NCBI GenBank assembly: GCA_020430865.1 | Contig: JAGQIY010000971.1 | Coordinates: 1-9,012, forward strand | Length of the DNA: 9,012 nucleotides | Source: Myxococcales bacterium | Lineage (GTDB): Bacteria > Myxococcota > Polyangia > Polyangiales > Polyangiaceae | Direction of reading: 5' to 3' | In this document: piece after piece, positions 7,055-9,012 of the stretch | Numbering within the stretch: the stretch's first letter is position 1 | Layout of the letters: each line of letters begins with the position of its first letter | Made by a program: the position numbers and the translations under genes | The notes under the pieces: generated by a model | Told to the model about the DNA's origin: nothing | Databases searched by the model: none | The model's input: only the letters and a program-made list of their open reading frames with translations

Positions 7055-7134
7055 GCGCGAAGATTCGCGCGCAACCGGGTCCATCCTGGCTCAGGACGAC
7101 CGCGCGGTCAAGCCAATTTCAGTGCCGCGCGGCA
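7055..7134. repeat. Three short palindromes upstream of the six-Cys-tail membrane protein
   Basis: GCGCGAA-GA-TTCGCGC lies at 7055-7070, 25-40 nt before the start of the minus-strand gene. GACCGCGCGGTC is a perfect 12-bp palindrome at 7098-7109. TGCCGCGCGGCA is another at 7123-7134. The two 12-mers share the core CCGCGCGG and their centres are 25 bp apart, which would suit paired operator half-sites. No regulator is encoded nearby. Confidence 0.6.
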
Positions 7135-7153
7135 ACACTCGGGGAATCGCTGA

Positions 7154-7294
7154 CAGGCGTTTTTCTCGAGAGAACGCCTGAGCCAGGAGGTACACCCGTC
7201 GCAACGCTGGACTGTCGCTCGACAGTCGCGCGACGGTCGCTCGGGCGTGGAAACGAGCGACGCAGGTCCGCTCGCCGGAGCCGCGCGGATCTGC
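7154..7294. ncRNA. Series of four hairpins, candidate structured RNA or leader
   Basis: Four stems follow one another. CAGGCGTT (7154-7161) pairs with AACGCCTG (7173-7180). GACTGTCG (7210-7217) pairs with CGACAGTC (7220-7227). GTCGCTCG (7236-7243) pairs with CGAGCGAC (7254-7261). GCAGGTCCGC (7262-7271) pairs with GCGGATCTGC (7285-7294) with one G-U pair. The third and fourth abut with no gap, allowing coaxial stacking. The series lies 55-196 nt before the plus-strand gene at 7350, so it could be that gene's leader, or a separate RNA on either strand. I match it to no known RNA family, and transcription is not shown. Confidence 0.35.
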
Positions 7295-7349
7295 AGGGTT
7301 TCCGGTTTCTGTCCTTGCCTCGAAAGCGATGCTCCCCGACAATCGACGC

Positions 7350-7655
7350 ATGAATCCGTATCAACCCCCGGTGCCTGGAGTCGCACCCCCTGCGCTGCCG
7401 CCGCCAGGTGTGGAGGCCCCGACGCAGACCTGGCTCACCATCTGGATGGTGCTGTCGGTGCTCTCCATCTGCCTGGGTTGTGGACTCCTGGCCGTGCTTC
7501 CGATCACCCTGTCGGTGATCGCGCTCACCAAGCGTGAGTCGGACCCGAAGCTGTCCCGCACGCTGAACCGCATATCCATCGTGCTGGTCTGCCTTGGATT
7601 CGTCCTGCTGCTGGTCTCCATCGGGCTCAACGTGGCCACCGCGGTCATGCAGTAA
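7350..7655 (+). CDS. Small two-helix membrane protein, CD225/DUF4190-like
   Basis: 101 aa from the ATG at 7350. The start Met-Asn-Pro-Tyr-Gln-Pro-Pro is the usual opening of this type of small bacterial membrane protein, which favours it over the ATG seven codons upstream (7329); neither has a clear ribosome site. A proline-rich head (5-25) precedes helix 1 (about 28-58), a short charged loop with Lys/Arg/Glu (60-74) and helix 2 (75-98). Helix 1 has Leu-Ser-Val-Leu-Ser-x-Cys41-x2-Cys44, similar to the paired cysteines of CD225 (dispanin) domains, and the loop position fits that fold. Family members are small inner-membrane proteins, mostly of unknown role in bacteria. The assignment between CD225 and DUF4190 is uncertain. 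The gene stands alone, with a terminator candidate behind it. Confidence 0.7.
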   Translation: MNPYQPPVPGVAPPALPPPGVEAPTQTWLTIWMVLSVLSICLGCGLLAVLPITLSVIALTKRESDPKLSRTLNRISIVLVCLGFVLLLVSIGLNVATAVMQ

Positions 7656-7659
7656 ATGT

Positions 7660-7703
7660 GGGCGCAATCCGCGGAAAATTCGCGGGCTGCTGCGCCCGCA
7701 GCC
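7660..7703 (+). terminator. Hairpin terminator candidate after the small membrane protein
   Basis: GGGCGCA (7660-7666) pairs with TGCGCCC (7691-7697), enclosing CCGCG (7669-7673) paired with CGCGG (7681-7685). A competing stem GGCTGC (7685-7690) / GCAGCC (7698-7703) also exists. It begins 4 nt after the stop codon at 7655. There is no T-run. The rest of the gap to 7799 shows nothing clear. Confidence 0.5.
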
Positions 7704-7798
7704 AACACCTGAGACGGACCTGGCAAAGGCTGATACAGTCCACGGCGGCTAGCTCTCTGCCTGAGGGGGGAGAGGTCGTCTGGCCTATCTGAAGAACA

Positions 7799-9012
7799 AT
7801 GGCTGTCGCGCAAGGTCAATGCCCGAGCTGTGGTGCCCCGATTGAGTTCGGCCTCGGCTCCTCGATGTCCAAAGTCTGTCCGTACTGCCAGGCCTCCGTC
7901 CTGCGCACCGACCGCGGACTACAGAACCTGGGCAAGGTCGCCGACATGGCGGACACGCCTTGCCTCGTCGCCGTCGGCGATCAAGGCACGCTGGCGACTC
8001 GCCCGTTCGAGGTGATGGGGCGGGTCCAGCTCGACCACGGCAAGGGGCCCTGGGACGAGTTCTACGTCTCGTTCGACTACGGGCAGGCGTGGGGCTGGCT
8101 CGCCTTCGCCCAGGGTCACTGGTACGTGACTCAGAAGGTGGAGGGGCTGGCCGTACCGCCCATTTCCACCCTGCAGCTGGAGCAGGACATCCAGCTGGGC
8201 CAGCAGTACTTCCGTGTCGCTGAGCTGAAAGAGGGTACCGTCGTCTCCGCGGAGGGCGAGCTTCCCGAGGTCACTCCGCCGGGCACCGCTCGCCACTACG
8301 TCGACCTGTACGGACAGCAGAACGCGTTCGCGACGATCGACTACGGCGACAACAGCGGCAAGTACGAGGTCTTCATTGGCTACGTCTTCCCGGAGAGCCA
8401 GATGCAGGTGCAGGCGCTCGGGGAGCGCCACACCAAAGAGGTCAAGACCGACACCATGCAGTGCCCGAACTGCGGTGGTGAGGTGCCGAAGCTCACTCAG
8501 GGTCGCGCGGAGCGCATGGGTTGCCCCTACTGCTACACGGTCAGCGACATTGCTTCGCGGCAGGTCGTAGCCCAGCAGGAAGCAGCCATGCAGCAGCCCG
8601 ACATCCCGATCGGGCAACAGGGCAGCTTCGACGGCGTGCAGTACGTCTGCATCGCCTACATCCGCCGTGGCTGCTACTACGACGACGAGCACTTCTCCTG
8701 GGAGGAGTATCTACTCTGGAGCCAGGGGATCGGCTTCCGCTGGTTGGTCAAGGACCCGGAGAACGGCTGGCAGTGGATCACCCCGGTCAACATCGCCGAA
8801 GTCGATATCTCCCAGATGCCCAACATGGTGTCCTGGGGCGGTCGCGTCTTCCACAACCGGGACTGGGGCTCCGCCAGCGTCGAGTACGTGCTGGGCGAGG
8901 TCTACTGGAAGTGTGAGATCGGCGAGTCGACTCGCGCCGACGACTTCGTCGACGGCAATGACGTGCTGAGCCGCGAGGTCGGTGATGGCGAGGTTCAGTG
9001 GAGCTTCGCCCA
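7799..9012 (+). CDS. Tandem zinc ribbon + DUF4178 protein (3' partial)
   Basis: 404 codons are visible and the frame runs off the window. The ATG at 7799 is the first possible start, since an in-frame TGA lies at 7790-7792. The protein is built from a repeated unit. Zinc ribbon 1 has Cys8-x2-Cys11 and Cys27-x2-Cys30; a DUF4178-like domain follows (about 55-200, with the typical Gly-Pro-Trp-Asp-Glu-Phe-Tyr-Val near 83-90 and Trp-Gly-Trp-Leu at 98-101). Zinc ribbon 2 has Cys222-x2-Cys225 and Cys242-x2-Cys245; a second DUF4178-like domain starts near 270 (Trp-Glu-Glu-Tyr-Leu-Leu-Trp at 301-307 and Phe-Arg-Trp-Leu at 313-316) and continues to the edge. DUF4178 proteins are of unknown function. 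In many bacteria they sit with DUF350 membrane proteins and spermidine-synthase or AdoMet-decarboxylase-like genes, so such partners may follow downstream; none is visible here. The protein starts without a signal peptide, so this part is cytoplasmic. The ribosome site is weak (GAAG at 7791-7794). Confidence 0.8.
   Translation, partial: MAVAQGQCPSCGAPIEFGLGSSMSKVCPYCQASVLRTDRGLQNLGKVADMADTPCLVAVGDQGTLATRPFEVMGRVQLDHGKGPWDEFYVSFDYGQAWGWLAFAQGHWYVTQKVEGLAVPPISTLQLEQDIQLGQQYFRVAELKEGTVVSAEGELPEVTPPGTARHYVDLYGQQNAFATIDYGDNSGKYEVFIGYVFPESQMQVQALGERHTKEVKTDTMQCPNCGGEVPKLTQGRAERMGCPYCYTVSDIASRQVVAQQEAAMQQPDIPIGQQGSFDGVQYVCIAYIRRGCYYDDEHFSWEEYLLWSQGIGFRWLVKDPENGWQWITPVNIAEVDISQMPNMVSWGGRVFHNRDWGSASVEYVLGEVYWKCEIGESTRADDFVDGNDVLSREVGDGEVQWSFA

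Larger units (their letters stand above)
7031..7349. promoter_or_regulatory. Divergent intergenic region rich in inverted repeats
   Basis: This 319-bp gap lies between the starts of the divergent genes at 7030 (minus) and 7350 (plus) and should hold promoters for both. I see no convincing sigma-70 boxes. It carries seven inverted repeats between 7055 and 7294, itemised in the next two entries. AGGAGGT at 7185-7191 looks like a ribosome site, but no start codon follows at a useful distance. Confidence 0.6.

Noticed and set aside
7185..7191. AGGAGGT ribosome-site-like sequence in the hairpin region
   Set aside because: No ATG, GTG or TTG follows at 4-12 nt, so no small gene is supported.
7210..7261. 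Possible CRISPR or tandem repeat array from the recurring GTCGCTCG
   Set aside because: Only two direct copies occur, at unequal context, and they are explained by the stems of adjacent hairpins; there are no spacers of regular length.
7721..7735. Sigma-54-like TGGCA element before the DUF4178 gene
   Set aside because: The required GC of the -12 element is absent at the correct distance.
7919..8692. 257-aa open frame on the minus strand within the DUF4178 gene
   Set aside because: The plus strand encodes two zinc ribbons and DUF4178 motifs with proper spacing; the opposite frame is low-complexity Val/Leu/Ala and is a shadow.

Overview
The window reads as chromosomal DNA of a high-GC myxobacterium (phylum Myxococcota). 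The clearest taxonomic sign is the C-terminus of the first gene: a Cys-x-Cys pair, a hydrophobic helix and five arginines, which is the MYXO-CTERM surface-sorting signal. The Cys-rich repeat protein, abundant lipoprotein/envelope genes and third-position GC bias agree. No rRNA, tRNA, CRISPR array, transposase or phage gene is visible.

Layout. (1) 2-2927, plus strand: three genes joined by two ATGA stop/start overlaps, surely one operon. They encode a Cys-rich MYXO-CTERM surface protein (5' end outside the window), a lipoprotein made of two copies of a six-cysteine module, and an exported protein that looks like an outer-membrane barrel. All three products are predicted to reach the outer membrane or cell surface, and I recognise no named system in them. 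(2) 3047-5062, minus strand: a 7TM-DISM sensor histidine kinase with no response regulator beside it. (3) 5167-6141, plus strand, divergent from the kinase: a cytosolic protein that seems to be a degenerate relative of an uncharacterised HExxH metallopeptidase-like family, with a Gly/Ser/Cys insert. (4) 6170-7030, minus strand, convergent with the previous gene across a 28-bp gap holding a perfect 16-bp palindrome: a one-helix membrane protein with an exported domain and a six-Cys tail. (5) 7031-7349: a 319-bp divergent intergenic region with seven inverted repeats in about 240 bp, the last four forming a consecutive hairpin series that could be a structured RNA or leader. (6) 7350-7655, plus strand: a small two-helix membrane protein of the CD225/DUF4190 type, followed by a hairpin terminator candidate. 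(7) 7799-9012, plus strand, running off the window: a duplicated zinc ribbon + DUF4178 protein.

Apart from the first operon the genes are single units in alternating orientation, so functional links between them are not shown. The best candidates for something undescribed are the three-gene envelope cassette, the hairpin-rich intergenic region, the peptidase-like protein that has lost its HExxH motif, and the tandem zinc ribbon-DUF4178 protein. Assignments rest on reading motifs by eye; no database search was run.
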